Shown: positions 26,001-33,337 of the stretch, one piece after another
Position numbering within the stretch: position 1 is the first letter of the stretch
How the letters are laid out: each line of letters opens with the position of its first letter
Source: an uncultured Eggerthellaceae bacterium
GTDB lineage: Bacteria; Actinomycetota; Coriobacteriia; Coriobacteriales; Eggerthellaceae
DNA length: 35,066 bases
Reading direction: 5' to 3'
NCBI GenBank assembly: GCA_903789415.1
Contig: CAIFEG010000023.1
Span: 1-35,066 of the forward strand
Notes under the pieces: generated by a model
The model's database searches: none
Seen by the model: the letters and a program-made list of their open reading frames with translations, nothing else
What the model was told of the DNA's origin: nothing
Position numbers and translations under genes: made by a program

Positions 26001-26075
26001 ATGAATTGCTGCACGAAGATATGCGGGAATTGATTGTTTTTGAATTGATTCAGTCGGACTTGTCTCGTTATTCAC
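23022..26075 (-). CDS. dinG: DinG-family ATP-dependent helicase fused to a DnaQ-like 3'-5' exonuclease
   Basis: A 1,017-residue DNA repair/recombination enzyme. Residues about 48-215 are a DEDD exonuclease: VLDTECT (D58, E60), AHNANFD (D143) and HRADADV (H194, D199), all catalytic residues present. Residues about 300-1000 are an XPD/DinG superfamily 2 helicase: Walker A AGTGVGKS (335-342), DEAH (520-523) and QAAGRLIRS near the C-terminus. Four cysteines between these (C401, C466, C471, C478) fit the iron-sulfur cluster. A polar Ser/Asp/Asn insert lies near residues 585-610. The architecture matches the DnaQ-DinG fusions of Gram-positive bacteria. The start is GTG (26075-26073), 6 nt after AAAGGAG. 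It is divergent from the tail-anchored gene at 26208 and is followed by the M28-like gene. Confidence 0.93.
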   Translation of the reverse strand: MNNETSPTESIQKQSIPAYLRAAIHENAPDRIVNRYASLKQIAADSDFGELDNCIVLDTECTGVSFKHDNLTQIAAARVRNGKIADWFITFVNPGKPIPEEIVRLTHIHDEDVADAPNPEDATAQLVEFVGDDDVIAHNANFDKTFCTKAKSGAPLQQNVWIDSLDVARIALPQMKSHRLIDLTKAFDVVASTHRADADVRSLAAVYRIMLAAITQMPEEVVHYIANLASVEEWPAGKVFKHFDSPTSNPFSLRLLRAQNIHTQNLTNRVDAEQLSRNPQAGLHFASNDEIADEFEKDGLAGRMYPHYEARPEQVQMAQEVNSVFANSTNLAVEAGTGVGKSLAYLVPAIKTAKKNNITVGVATKTNALLDQLANHELPAIKRAGVDIDYSVLKGTQHYLCLLELEQLVKKGAQIKIEDNRSVSTAPALAGLVSFVDQSDYEDIDALNWDRRAIPRYEVSIKGENCLHNRCPYFGKDCYVYGARQRAEASDILVTNQTLLFCDLKTDGGILPPIRYWVIDEAHGAEDEARRAFSKKIDINELLRLSRNIAGSGNTDLFGKIERALVGSVSIPEEDIPSLAVEDSDTEGSNNSDSQVAKSGDTLVRANVTKARATSIKFSEALQVFAANIRKLSIFGDQGSKNYSQQDIWINEEMRAHSVFQEFVESGKHMCEAAERLLKPATNLVSLLDQAKGAANLQRELAICVSSLKDLLDNCEIILFHPTNTYAYSVHLNKNDHARDYLEAQMLNVGHELNETLYAHTHSVVFTSATLTTNQDFDAFNHAMGLNEDEESSSKSVQIPSGYDFDHNMTVYVITDAPAPNTRGYIGDLSDFLSRLHIAQNGATLTLFTNRREMEKCFETVEPVVSDNGLHVVCQKYGLSIKGLRDQFIEDEHLSLFALKSFWEGFDAPGATLKTVVIPKLPFTRPTDPLYRELNANSGNAWSEYTLPRSIIEIKQAAGRLIRSSVDTGNLVLYDRRITDKWYGKIFIASLPSKNVKKVTAREAIDDIASHTEYEKE

Positions 26076-26207
26076 GAAGACTCCTTTATGAGTAAACGAC
26101 TAATACAGGCGTACAATGTCACTTAAATTACCATTATTAATATTAAACCGTTTTAAACTGTTCGAATGTATACCCGATGAAATTCCTCGAAGCAAAAGGA
26201 GAAACCC

Positions 26208-26858
26208 GTGTCTTCTTCACGTTATTACGCAACATATGCTCGTTTTTCAACAAAAGACAAAACCGCAGGGTCTTTTCTAACTAATGCTGACAATGTTATC
26301 GGGGATGTATATACGGTTGATTTTCGTAAATCAGACGATGAAAACCACCCTGATGAAGTTGCATGGCTGGTGAATCGTTTTGGGAAAGATGTGGGGTATT
26401 TCGATACGGATATTTCGCGCCAACTTCAAGTCTGCCGTGCTCAAGGGTGGAATATCTACGCTTTATTGGCTTCTGTTTGGTTTACTGAGAATCCGAAGCC
26501 GGGGATTTTTTGGGGTGAAATGGTCATTATGTGCTATTCACCCTCAATTGCGGACTCATTTGATGTCTTTCGACAAGGAATATCTCAGATGCTCGCAGAT
26601 GGGGTTCGCCCAAATGTGCTCTTGGATTCTGATACCATGCAAAAAGTGATCGATTCTAAAGGTAAATGGAAGCCTGCTGATCGCGTAGAACCTATAAAGA
26701 AAACGAAAGGGACAGCGCTTCTAAAAGATCACGCAACACATGAGGAAAAAGTTATCGATCAAGCACGTGTCCATAGAGTAGGATGCACCGTTGTAGCTTG
26801 GGTAGTTGTTATTGCAATTGTTGTGGTTATTCTCTTAATTATGCGGAGTTGTTCATAA
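26208..26858 (+). CDS. tail-anchored protein of unknown function, possibly HIRAN-like
   Basis: A 216-residue protein I do not recognise with certainty. Residues 1-150 look globular and end in a charged linker (about 150-190). Residues about 193-212 are one strongly hydrophobic helix followed by MRSCS, so the protein should be C-terminally anchored with its bulk in the cytoplasm. The core (G-D-V-Y at 32-35, then N-H-P-D-E-V-A-W-L-V-N-R-F-G-K-D-V-G-Y) loosely resembles a HIRAN domain, where a gene-to-gene N-x-x-D-x-x-A-V pattern precedes VGY; this is a weak inference. The start is GTG 26208 with AAAGGAG 6 nt upstream. It is divergent from the dinG fusion. Its TAA stop touches the stop codon of the convergent ddl gene with no base between. 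Confidence 0.8.
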   Translation: MSSSRYYATYARFSTKDKTAGSFLTNADNVIGDVYTVDFRKSDDENHPDEVAWLVNRFGKDVGYFDTDISRQLQVCRAQGWNIYALLASVWFTENPKPGIFWGEMVIMCYSPSIADSFDVFRQGISQMLADGVRPNVLLDSDTMQKVIDSKGKWKPADRVEPIKKTKGTALLKDHATHEEKVIDQARVHRVGCTVVAWVVVIAIVVVILLIMRSCS

Positions 26859-27812
26859 TTATTTATCTTCTAATGCATATTCAATCAGCCTAGTACATAG
26901 TTCAGGAAAATCTATACCAGCAGCACGGCCTGCATCTGGTAATAGAGAAGTTGCGGTCATTCCCGGAATCGTGTTAGTTTCTAACACCCAAGGTATATTT
27001 TGCTCATCAAGAATCATATCTGTCCGGGACATTCCACGACATTCAAGGATCGTGTGGACCTTTTCTGCAGTCTTTTTTATAAGATTTGTTGTTTCTTCAT
27101 CAAAAGGAGCAGGACAAATATGTTGTGCGCCACCTTGTGCATACTTTGAATGGAAGTCATAAAAACTATCTTCAGGAACAATCTCGATAATTGGTAACGC
27201 ATGAGGGGTTTTATTGCCAAGGACCGCAACGGTTAATTCTGTTCCCGATACGAATTGCTCAATTAATACTTCATGAGATGATGAAAAAGCTTCCGTAAGT
27301 GCCTGGTCAATACCATCTGCATTATGAATAATGCTTACGCCAAGTGCACTACCCTCATCAGCAGGCTTAATAACGATATCTTGGCCAAGTTTTTCAACAA
27401 TCTGCTCCGAAGTAAGTTCGTCTTTACTATGTAACGTTATAGATTGCGGGGTATGAATACCTGCAAGTTCATAAAAGACTTTTGATTTTGATTTATCCAT
27501 AGCCGTTGCACTCGACCAAATTCCAGGCCCAGTATACGGAATACCCAAGATTTCAAGTAAACCTTGAATCGAACCATCTTCACCGCCCTTGCCATGGAGG
27601 CATAAAAATGCAACGTCATAATGACCATTTACAAGGGTAATCAGGTCATCGTGGTCTGCGGGGTCGAGTGTCGTAACAGAAAACCCTGCTTCTTTTAAAG
27701 CAGCTTCAGCACCTTTTCCTGATTCAATTGAAATTTCTCGCTCACCACTCGTGCCTCCAGAAAGAAGCACGACATTTGTTTCAGAAGGCACAACTTTTTT
27801 CTGTGCACTCAT
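26859..27812 (-). CDS. ddl: D-alanine--D-alanine ligase
   Basis: A 317-residue ATP-grasp ligase making D-Ala-D-Ala for peptidoglycan. The N-terminal domain shows LSGGTSGEREIS (17-28) and LHGKGGEDG (72-80), followed by IPYTGPG. The ATP-grasp part has VIKPADEGSALGVS (146-159) and the Mg-binding ETNTIPGMT near residue 277. The IPYTGPG tyrosine indicates the D-Ala-D-Ala type rather than D-Ala-D-Lac (family knowledge). Length is normal. The ATG at 27812-27810 follows AAGGAG at good spacing. It is convergent with the tail-anchored gene (stop codons abut) and divergent from rlmN, with a 58-bp gap. No terminator fits between the convergent stops, so the two transcripts may overlap. Confidence 0.96.
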   Translation of the reverse strand: MSAQKKVVPSETNVVLLSGGTSGEREISIESGKGAEAALKEAGFSVTTLDPADHDDLITLVNGHYDVAFLCLHGKGGEDGSIQGLLEILGIPYTGPGIWSSATAMDKSKSKVFYELAGIHTPQSITLHSKDELTSEQIVEKLGQDIVIKPADEGSALGVSIIHNADGIDQALTEAFSSSHEVLIEQFVSGTELTVAVLGNKTPHALPIIEIVPEDSFYDFHSKYAQGGAQHICPAPFDEETTNLIKKTAEKVHTILECRGMSRTDMILDEQNIPWVLETNTIPGMTATSLLPDAGRAAGIDFPELCTRLIEYALEDK

Positions 27813-27848
27813 AGAAACTCCTTGATCTCGAGTATGTATTGATATCGT

Positions 27849-27854
27849 TATAAT
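27849..27854 (+). promoter_or_regulatory. -10 element of the rlmN promoter
   Basis: A perfect TATAAT at 27849-27854 in the rlmN/ddl divergent gap. No good -35 lies at 16-18 bp. Transcription would start near 27861, leaving only about 10 nt before the first ATG. Confidence 0.45.
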
Positions 27855-27870
27855 TTAGGCTTTAAGCCGA

Positions 27871-28989
27871 ATGCAGTATAACAAACAAGCAGAAAACACA
27901 CACGTAAGAAAGCTGTCTCCAATGACACCTCTATCACAAAGTTTTGAAGCATATGGAATTCAGGATCTTCAAGAATTACTTTCATCACTTAAGCAGCCAA
28001 AGTTCCGTACGAAACAAATTTTAGAGTGGGTGTATAAACGTGGTGCCAACTCATATGAAGAAATGTCTAACATTCCCGCTTCTTTGCGAAAAGAACTTAC
28101 CGAATGTGCTCCTCTCCATATCCCAGAAATTAAAACAAAAGAGACTTCTATAGACGGAACACGAAAATATTTACTCTGTTTAGCAGACGGAAATCTTATT
28201 GAAACCGTGGGAATCCCCTCAGAAACAGAAGAAAATAAATCAATAAATCAGAACAAACGATTAACGGTATGCTTTTCAACACAAGTTGGTTGCGCAATGC
28301 AATGCGCATTTTGTGCAACGGGACAGCAGGGATTTACCCGCAACTTACTTCCTGGAGAAATAGCCCAACAATTATGTATTGTTCAGAAAGATTTTGGTAT
28401 TCGAGTCTCTAATGCTGTTGCCATGGGGCAAGGCGAGCCTTTTCTTAATTTCGATAACCTCGTAAAGGCGCTTGAGTTAATTAACTCAGATGAAGGTTTG
28501 GGTCTTGGTGCGCGTCGTATAACGGTTTCAACATGCGGAATTACTAAAGGAATTAAGGATTTTGGGCATATTCCGGAACAGTACACGCTCGCTTTATCAC
28601 TTCATTCTGCAATACAAAGCACGAGAGATCGTATTATGCCCGGATGCAAAAATATCTCCTTAACCAAGATCCGTGATGCTTTAGAAGATTATTATTCACA
28701 TTCTCACAGAAGAATTAGTATCGAGTATCTCTTAATTAAGGGAGTTAATGATTCAAATAAAGACATCCGAGCCTTAGAAGACTTTTGCCGAGGATTGCAT
28801 GTTCACATCAATCTCATCATGCTTAACAATGTGCCTGATTCACCGTTTAAGCCTGTGAGCGAAAAAACCGCAGCAAATATTTCTCATCAACTAAAACAAT
28901 TCGGGATTGAGACAACTCTTCGTAATTCCAGAGGCAGCGATATCAACGGTGCCTGTGGACAACTTAAATCCGCTGTTACACACATATAA
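27871..28989 (+). CDS. rlmN: 23S rRNA (adenine-2503-C2) methyltransferase
   Basis: A 372-residue radical-SAM enzyme that methylates A2503 of 23S rRNA (and A37 of some tRNAs). The iron-sulfur motif is C141-x3-C145-x2-C148 (CAMQCAFC). The methyl-carrying cysteines are C362 in NGACGQL and C134 in TVCFSTQVGC. The SAM-binding GEP reads MGQGEP (185-190). The N-terminal helical domain (about 20-75) is normal. The start is unsettled: ATG 27871 has no ribosome-binding site and would have a very short leader, while ATG 27922 (17 residues in) has only a weak AAGAAAG. It is monocistronic and convergent with parB across a 265-bp gap that holds a possible bidirectional terminator and nothing else recognisable. 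Confidence 0.95.
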   Translation: MQYNKQAENTHVRKLSPMTPLSQSFEAYGIQDLQELLSSLKQPKFRTKQILEWVYKRGANSYEEMSNIPASLRKELTECAPLHIPEIKTKETSIDGTRKYLLCLADGNLIETVGIPSETEENKSINQNKRLTVCFSTQVGCAMQCAFCATGQQGFTRNLLPGEIAQQLCIVQKDFGIRVSNAVAMGQGEPFLNFDNLVKALELINSDEGLGLGARRITVSTCGITKGIKDFGHIPEQYTLALSLHSAIQSTRDRIMPGCKNISLTKIRDALEDYYSHSHRRISIEYLLIKGVNDSNKDIRALEDFCRGLHVHINLIMLNNVPDSPFKPVSEKTAANISHQLKQFGIETTLRNSRGSDINGACGQLKSAVTHI

Positions 28990-29147
28990 AATCACCTTAT
29001 CAAGACAAGCGTTACCAGCGATTACTATTTAAATAATCTTTCATTGCTCACAAAAATAGTTTGCTTCACTGGGTTTACGTTATCTCACTACATTTAGGCC
29101 GCCTCATATTTTCTAACCATAGAGAGTCTTTTATTTAGATATAAAAG

Positions 29148-29180
29148 GCCTCCTACTTCTTAGGTAAAGAAATAAGAGGC
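29148..29180. terminator. possible bidirectional terminator between rlmN and parB
   Basis: GCCTC (29148-29152) pairs with GAGGC (29176-29180) and TTCTT (29157-29161) with AAGAA (29167-29171), with a 4+4 internal loop. On the minus strand the stem is followed by CTTTTAT, which would suit the end of the parAB transcript. The stem is imperfect. Confidence 0.4.
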
Positions 29181-29254
29181 TCTTAAGTGTGTACTCGTTG
29201 ATACGTATTATTTTGTATTGCAATTAAACTTGCGAGATTTTTGTAGTAATAATT

Positions 29255-30460
29255 CTACTTATTTGCAGCTTCAACCGATGCAGATGGAGTTTCTTTTTCT
29301 CTTTCATTTGTTATAAGAGAAAAAATACGTTGCAAATCATCTTCATCTTTAAATTCAATTTCAATCTTGTTTTTACCTTTGGAACTACTCATTCGCACTT
29401 TTGTATGAAGAATTCCACGCAGTTCTTTTGCAGCCTTTTTAAAATACGACGGCATAGGAGCACGCTGAGTGGAAACTGTTTTTCCTGATTCACGTGCAGC
29501 CATTAAGCGTGCAATTGATTCAGCTTGGCGCACATTTAAATGTTCATCCAGGATCTTTTGCGTAAGATTTTTTTGTCCCTCTACACTTGGCACTTGCAGA
29601 ATTGCAACTGCATGTCCGGTAGTAATTTTATTGTCAAACAGGGCTTCTTGCGCTTCTTCTGGTAAATCTAAAAGACGTAATTTATTTGCGATAGTTGAAC
29701 GACCCTTAGATACCGCTTGTGCAACTTGTGTTTGAGTCATTCCCAAACGTTCCATTAACCGTTTATATCCGTAGGCTTCTTCAATGGGGTTTAAATCAGT
29801 ACGTTGAACATTTTCAACCAATGCAAGTTGGAGAGCTTTATCATCATTTGCTTCCATAATGCGAACAGGCACGGTCTTCATATGAAGCTGTTCACAAGCC
29901 TGCCAACGTCTTTCTCCGGCAATTATTTGATATGTGGTGCGACCATCTTCGTCAGTACCGTCTTCACGAATAACAATCGGCTGAAGAAGTCCTTCTTTTT
30001 TTATTGAAGCAGCAAGTTCTCGAATTTGGTCATTATCAAAGTATGTACGTGGCTGATCGGGATTCGGATGAATGAGTTCAATAGCTATCGTAAGTTCTTT
30101 TTTCTTGTCTTCATCCGACACTTTTTCAGAATCTTTTGGTCTAGATACTTCTCTTGAAGTTACTTGCCCTTGCGCCGACTTTTTAATTTGGGGCGGTGTT
30201 TGATTTTGTGATGCACTCTGTTGAGAATGCGGAATGGGACGCTCTTTTACGACTGCATTTTCAGCTTCTTGTTCAGTAATAACAACGTTTTTATCTTGTT
30301 CTTTACGAACATCAGGAGTTTCAGGGGCGTGTTTTGTTGGCTCTTCATGGTTTGAATTCGATACTTCTTTTGAAATATCTCCACCTGTTTCGGTTTCATT
30401 CATAGTTTCACCGAAAAGAGCATTTAAACCTCTCCCAAGGCCTCTTTTTTTCTTAGCCAC
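29255..30460 (-). CDS. parB: chromosome-partitioning protein ParB (Spo0J)
   Basis: A 401-residue CTP-dependent DNA clamp that loads at parS and organises the origin region. It starts with the ParA-activating basic peptide KKKRGLGRGLNALF, then a long charged Glu/Gln/Lys linker (about 18-120) that is longer than usual. The CTPase/N-terminal domain (about 122-222) contains GERR (182-185) and ENVQR (216-220). The helix-turn-helix (about 240-262, T-Q-x-x-V-A-Q-A-V-S-K-G-R-S) reads parS. The C-terminal dimerisation part follows. I choose GTG 30460-30458, giving the canonical MAKKK start; the frame opens at TTG 30466. It overlaps the parA stop by 8 nt. Four perfect parS sites lie in this window. Confidence 0.96.
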   Translation of the reverse strand: MAKKKRGLGRGLNALFGETMNETETGGDISKEVSNSNHEEPTKHAPETPDVRKEQDKNVVITEQEAENAVVKERPIPHSQQSASQNQTPPQIKKSAQGQVTSREVSRPKDSEKVSDEDKKKELTIAIELIHPNPDQPRTYFDNDQIRELAASIKKEGLLQPIVIREDGTDEDGRTTYQIIAGERRWQACEQLHMKTVPVRIMEANDDKALQLALVENVQRTDLNPIEEAYGYKRLMERLGMTQTQVAQAVSKGRSTIANKLRLLDLPEEAQEALFDNKITTGHAVAILQVPSVEGQKNLTQKILDEHLNVRQAESIARLMAARESGKTVSTQRAPMPSYFKKAAKELRGILHTKVRMSSSKGKNKIEIEFKDEDDLQRIFSLITNEREKETPSASVEAANK

Positions 30461-31574
30461 GAGCAATCACTTCTTTCGCAAGTGCATCATATGCTTGGCA
30501 TCCTTTTCCATTAGGATCATAAACATTAATTGGTTGACCATAACTTGGAGCTTCCGATAATTTAACCGTGCGTGGAATCACTGTTTTAAAAACGGTTTGC
30601 TTGAAGAACTTCCGAACCTCGTCTGCCACCTGATGTGAAAGGGTAGTTCGAGAATCATACATAGTCAGAAGGACTCCGAAAATAGTAAGACTTGAATTAA
30701 TGCGTTTTTTGACACGATTCATTGAACCGAGAAGTTTTGTCACACCTTCCAAGGCATAAAATTCACACTGAATTGGAATAAGCAGAGAATCCGAAGCAAC
30801 TAATGCATTGACAGTTAACAAACCCAACGAAGGCGGGCAGTCAATAAAAATATAATCGTATTTTCCTCTAAGAGTTCCGATTGCATCTTTAAGACGATTT
30901 TCGCGAGCCATTTCATTAACAAGCACAACTTCTGCATCAGCTAAATTAATAGTTGCAGGAATAAGGTCTAACCCTTCATATATGTCAGGAATAATAACAT
31001 CTTCAGGATCTGCATTTCCTAAAAGCAGGTCGTATACATCAGTTTCAATTTCACCTTTATCGATACCAAGTCCACTTGTCGCATTTCCTTGCGGATCAAG
31101 GTCTACCAATAAAACTGATTTATTGCGTGCTCCTAAGGCGGCAGAAAGATTTACTGCAGTTGTGGATTTTCCTACTCCGCCTTTTTGATTAATAATCGCA
31201 ATTATTTTTGTTTGACCAATTGCATGAGTAATAGGCTTTTTTTGAGCATATGAACGAGGATGTTTTATATCAGCTTCATCTTCGAGAACATCATCAGTAA
31301 TTTTGTCGTACTCAATAGACGGTACAGGAATTTTAGGAGTATCGGAAACTGGTTGCGATGACTTTTTATTTTGCTTATCGGTAATTACTTGGGAGGTCTG
31401 CTGTGCTTCATCTACCTCTTGTGTATGTTCAGTTTCCTTAGCTTGTTCTTTGTTTAATTCTTCTTGTTCACGCTTAGCTCTTTTTTCCTCACGCTTACTA
31501 CTTTTTTTGCCCTTATCTTTATTGACAGTCGATTCTTCGTTTTTGTTGTGTCTGAGACTATCAAAAAATCCCAT
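30453..31574 (-). CDS. parA: chromosome-partitioning ATPase ParA (Soj)
   Basis: A 373-residue deviant-Walker ATPase. The catalytic part starts at about residue 122 and shows KGGVGKST (131-138), VDLDPQGNAT near 157-166, and FIDCPPSLGLLT. ParA dimerises on nucleoid DNA with ATP and moves ParB-parS complexes. Residues 1-118 form an unusual extension: a highly charged Lys/Glu/Arg/Gln stretch (about 10-75), then a polar linker. Most chromosomal Soj proteins lack this and are about 255-275 residues long. The start is well supported: GGAAGGAGG 5 nt before ATG 31574. It overlaps parB. The 230-bp upstream region contains two parS sites and a possible TTGATA-17-AATAAT promoter. Confidence 0.96.
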   Translation of the reverse strand: MGFFDSLRHNKNEESTVNKDKGKKSSKREEKRAKREQEELNKEQAKETEHTQEVDEAQQTSQVITDKQNKKSSQPVSDTPKIPVPSIEYDKITDDVLEDEADIKHPRSYAQKKPITHAIGQTKIIAIINQKGGVGKSTTAVNLSAALGARNKSVLLVDLDPQGNATSGLGIDKGEIETDVYDLLLGNADPEDVIIPDIYEGLDLIPATINLADAEVVLVNEMARENRLKDAIGTLRGKYDYIFIDCPPSLGLLTVNALVASDSLLIPIQCEFYALEGVTKLLGSMNRVKKRINSSLTIFGVLLTMYDSRTTLSHQVADEVRKFFKQTVFKTVIPRTVKLSEAPSYGQPINVYDPNGKGCQAYDALAKEVIARG

Positions 31575-31655
31575 GAGGGCCTCCTTCCAAAACCACTATC
31601 TTTGAGCCGCATTTAATTATTTTTAATTTCTTCTTTTATATCAACAAAACCGAGA

Positions 31656-31671
31656 TGTTTCACGTGAAACA
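31656..31671. other. parS site between parA and rsmG
   Basis: TGTTTCACGTGAAACA, a perfect match, extended to a 20-bp palindrome (31654-31673). It lies 82 bp upstream of the parA start, so ParB binding here could also influence parAB transcription. Confidence 0.95.
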
Positions 31672-31772
31672 TCTTTCTATTAAGTTATCTATTAGCATGA
31701 CATAAAAAGCTTACCAAAACCTTGCAGATTCTATGTCTGATCGCCTGGATTTCTATTTCTTTTGAAATTTAA

Positions 31773-31788
31773 TGTTTCACGTGAAACA
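31773..31788. other. parS site next to the 3' end of rsmG
   Basis: A perfect TGTTTCACGTGAAACA within a 20-bp palindrome (31771-31790), 16 bp past the rsmG stop codon. Confidence 0.95.
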
Positions 31789-31804
31789 TTTACCGAATAC
31801 CGGT

Positions 31805-32470
31805 TTATTTATATGGTCTTTTTTGAGCCATCCCCGGTCTACGAGGTAGTGTCACTTCCGGTTCACTTATTTTTTGAAACAAAAGCAGAGAACGCTTTGT
31901 TTTGTTGTCGCTTAATACATAATCATGGCGTTCAATAAAATCCATACCTACTTTTTTTGATATCGATAGTGCCTGTTCCAATTCTTCGTTTATTTGATCA
32001 CTTTTATATGCTAAGAAATAACCTTGTATTCTTAACAACGGAGAAGCTAATTCTAAAAGACTTGGTAATGACGAGAGGGCGCGGGCCGTCGCTATTTCAA
32101 AATCAGGATGAGAAAGAGCGAGCTCTTCGGTTCTACCAGAATATATTTGAAGATTCGAAAGAGATAGTTCTTCCGCAAATTCTTCAAGGATATGAGCTTT
32201 TTTCTTAACCGATTCTATTAACGTAACATCTCTTGTTGTACAAATAGCGATGGGTATACCAGGAAAACCTGCACCGGATCCCATATCACATAAAGATCCT
32301 TCAGGTAATTTGTTAATTAATGGAATACCAGCTAATGAGTCTTCAATATGAAGTAGTTGACCTTCTTGGAAATTTTGAATTCTCGTTATATTAACTTTTT
32401 TATTTTTATCTATGACAAGTTGGAGATGTTTATTGAGTAACTTTTGCTCTTTTTGATTAATTTGATACAT
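31805..32470 (-). CDS. rsmG: 16S rRNA (guanine-527-N7) methyltransferase
   Basis: A 221-residue SAM-dependent methyltransferase (formerly GidB) modifying G527 of 16S rRNA. The SAM-binding loop CDMGSGAGFPGIP (61-73) is diagnostic, as is the N-terminal K-x-N-I-T-R (25-30) and the H-I-x-D-S (41-45) block. Motif T-A-R-A-L (128-132) follows. Length is normal. The ATG at 32470 has only a short AGGT in front. It sits in the conserved origin-proximal order jag-rsmG-parA-parB. A terminator at 32573-32596 separates it from jag, so it probably has its own promoter in the 100-bp gap; TGTTATAGC there may be an extended -10. Confidence 0.96.
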   Translation of the reverse strand: MYQINQKEQKLLNKHLQLVIDKNKKVNITRIQNFQEGQLLHIEDSLAGIPLINKLPEGSLCDMGSGAGFPGIPIAICTTRDVTLIESVKKKAHILEEFAEELSLSNLQIYSGRTEELALSHPDFEIATARALSSLPSLLELASPLLRIQGYFLAYKSDQINEELEQALSISKKVGMDFIERHDYVLSDNKTKRSLLLFQKISEPEVTLPRRPGMAQKRPYK

Positions 32471-32572
32471 ATACCTAACCTGGTCACAATCGAAAATGGA
32501 TGGACTTTCATTAAGCTATAACATTTTGAGGCTTCAAGCATGAAACCAATATTGATTATATATTCACCATAA

Positions 32573-32596
32573 AAAAGGGAGCCTAAGCTCCCTTTT
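32573..32596 (-). terminator. intrinsic terminator of the rpmH-jag operon
   Basis: AAGGGAGC (32575-32582) and GCTCCCTT (32587-32594) pair around CTAA. Read on the minus strand the stem runs into TTTTTT. It lies about 50 bp after the jag stop codon. Confidence 0.88.
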
Positions 32597-32644
32597 GCTT
32601 CTTTCAAATATTTTTTAGTGTCTCGAAACCAAATAAGTAAAAAT

Positions 32645-33280
32645 TTATTCAGTTTCTTCTTTATGATCAACGAATACTACAACATGACGATTTGTGCCTT
32701 GTCCCTCCGACTGTGTATACACACCATCATAATCACGGAGAGCAATATGAACTAACCGACGCTCGTAAGGATTCATTGGATGTAGTTTAATATTTCTGTC
32801 TTGTTCGATAGCTTTATCTGCTGCACGATATGCAATTTTTTCGAGCTTTGTTCTTTGTCGATCTTTATAACCTTCTACATCAACAACAACAGGGAATCGA
32901 TAGCCTAGTTGACGAGATGTAAGGCTCGAAACAAGGAATTGCAATGCATCTAATGTGCGTCCATGTCGACCAATAAGAATAGCGAGGTCATCACCAGTGA
33001 TATCAAGAATTAACTCGCCTTCATCGCCTTCATATTCATCAATGGTCGTTTCACCAAGATTGAAATATTGAAGGATACTATCGAGAATATCTATTGCAAT
33101 ATCAGCAACATGATCAAGTTTTTCATCTTCTTCTTTTTCTTCTAAAGTTTCATCTTGATCAGCACTATCTGTTGACTCTTCATCAAATTCATCGGATATA
33201 TTATTTATAGTGTCTTCAGATTCTTGAGAGTTTACATCTGATTGTTCTTGATTATCAGTATCTTGAGAATTTAATTCCAT
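32645..33280 (-). CDS. jag: KH-R3H RNA-binding protein Jag (KhpB/EloR)
   Basis: A 211-residue cytoplasmic RNA-binding protein implicated in cell elongation and division control in Gram-positives (family knowledge). Residues 1-58 are a very acidic tail in place of the usual Jag_N domain. The KH domain (about 60-137) has the GRHG loop (104-107) in LIGRHGRTLDALQ. The R3H domain (about 145-207) has PMNPYERRLVH (168-178). The ATG at 33280 has GAGGTGAT just upstream. It is the last gene of the rpmH-rnpA-yidD-yidC-jag run, 57 bp after yidC, with a strong terminator at its end. The absence of Jag_N is common in Actinobacteria. Confidence 0.95.
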   Translation of the reverse strand: MELNSQDTDNQEQSDVNSQESEDTINNISDEFDEESTDSADQDETLEEKEEDEKLDHVADIAIDILDSILQYFNLGETTIDEYEGDEGELILDITGDDLAILIGRHGRTLDALQFLVSSLTSRQLGYRFPVVVDVEGYKDRQRTKLEKIAYRAADKAIEQDRNIKLHPMNPYERRLVHIALRDYDGVYTQSEGQGTNRHVVVFVDHKEETE

Positions 33281-33337
33281 TACCTATCACCTCATAAAAT
33301 AATGGTTCCTGTAGATACAGGAACCAGAAATAAATAC

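Noticed and set aside
28990-29147. A small gene or RNA in the rlmN-parB gap
   Set aside because: There is no open frame with a ribosome-binding site and no recognisable RNA fold; only a possible terminator further right.
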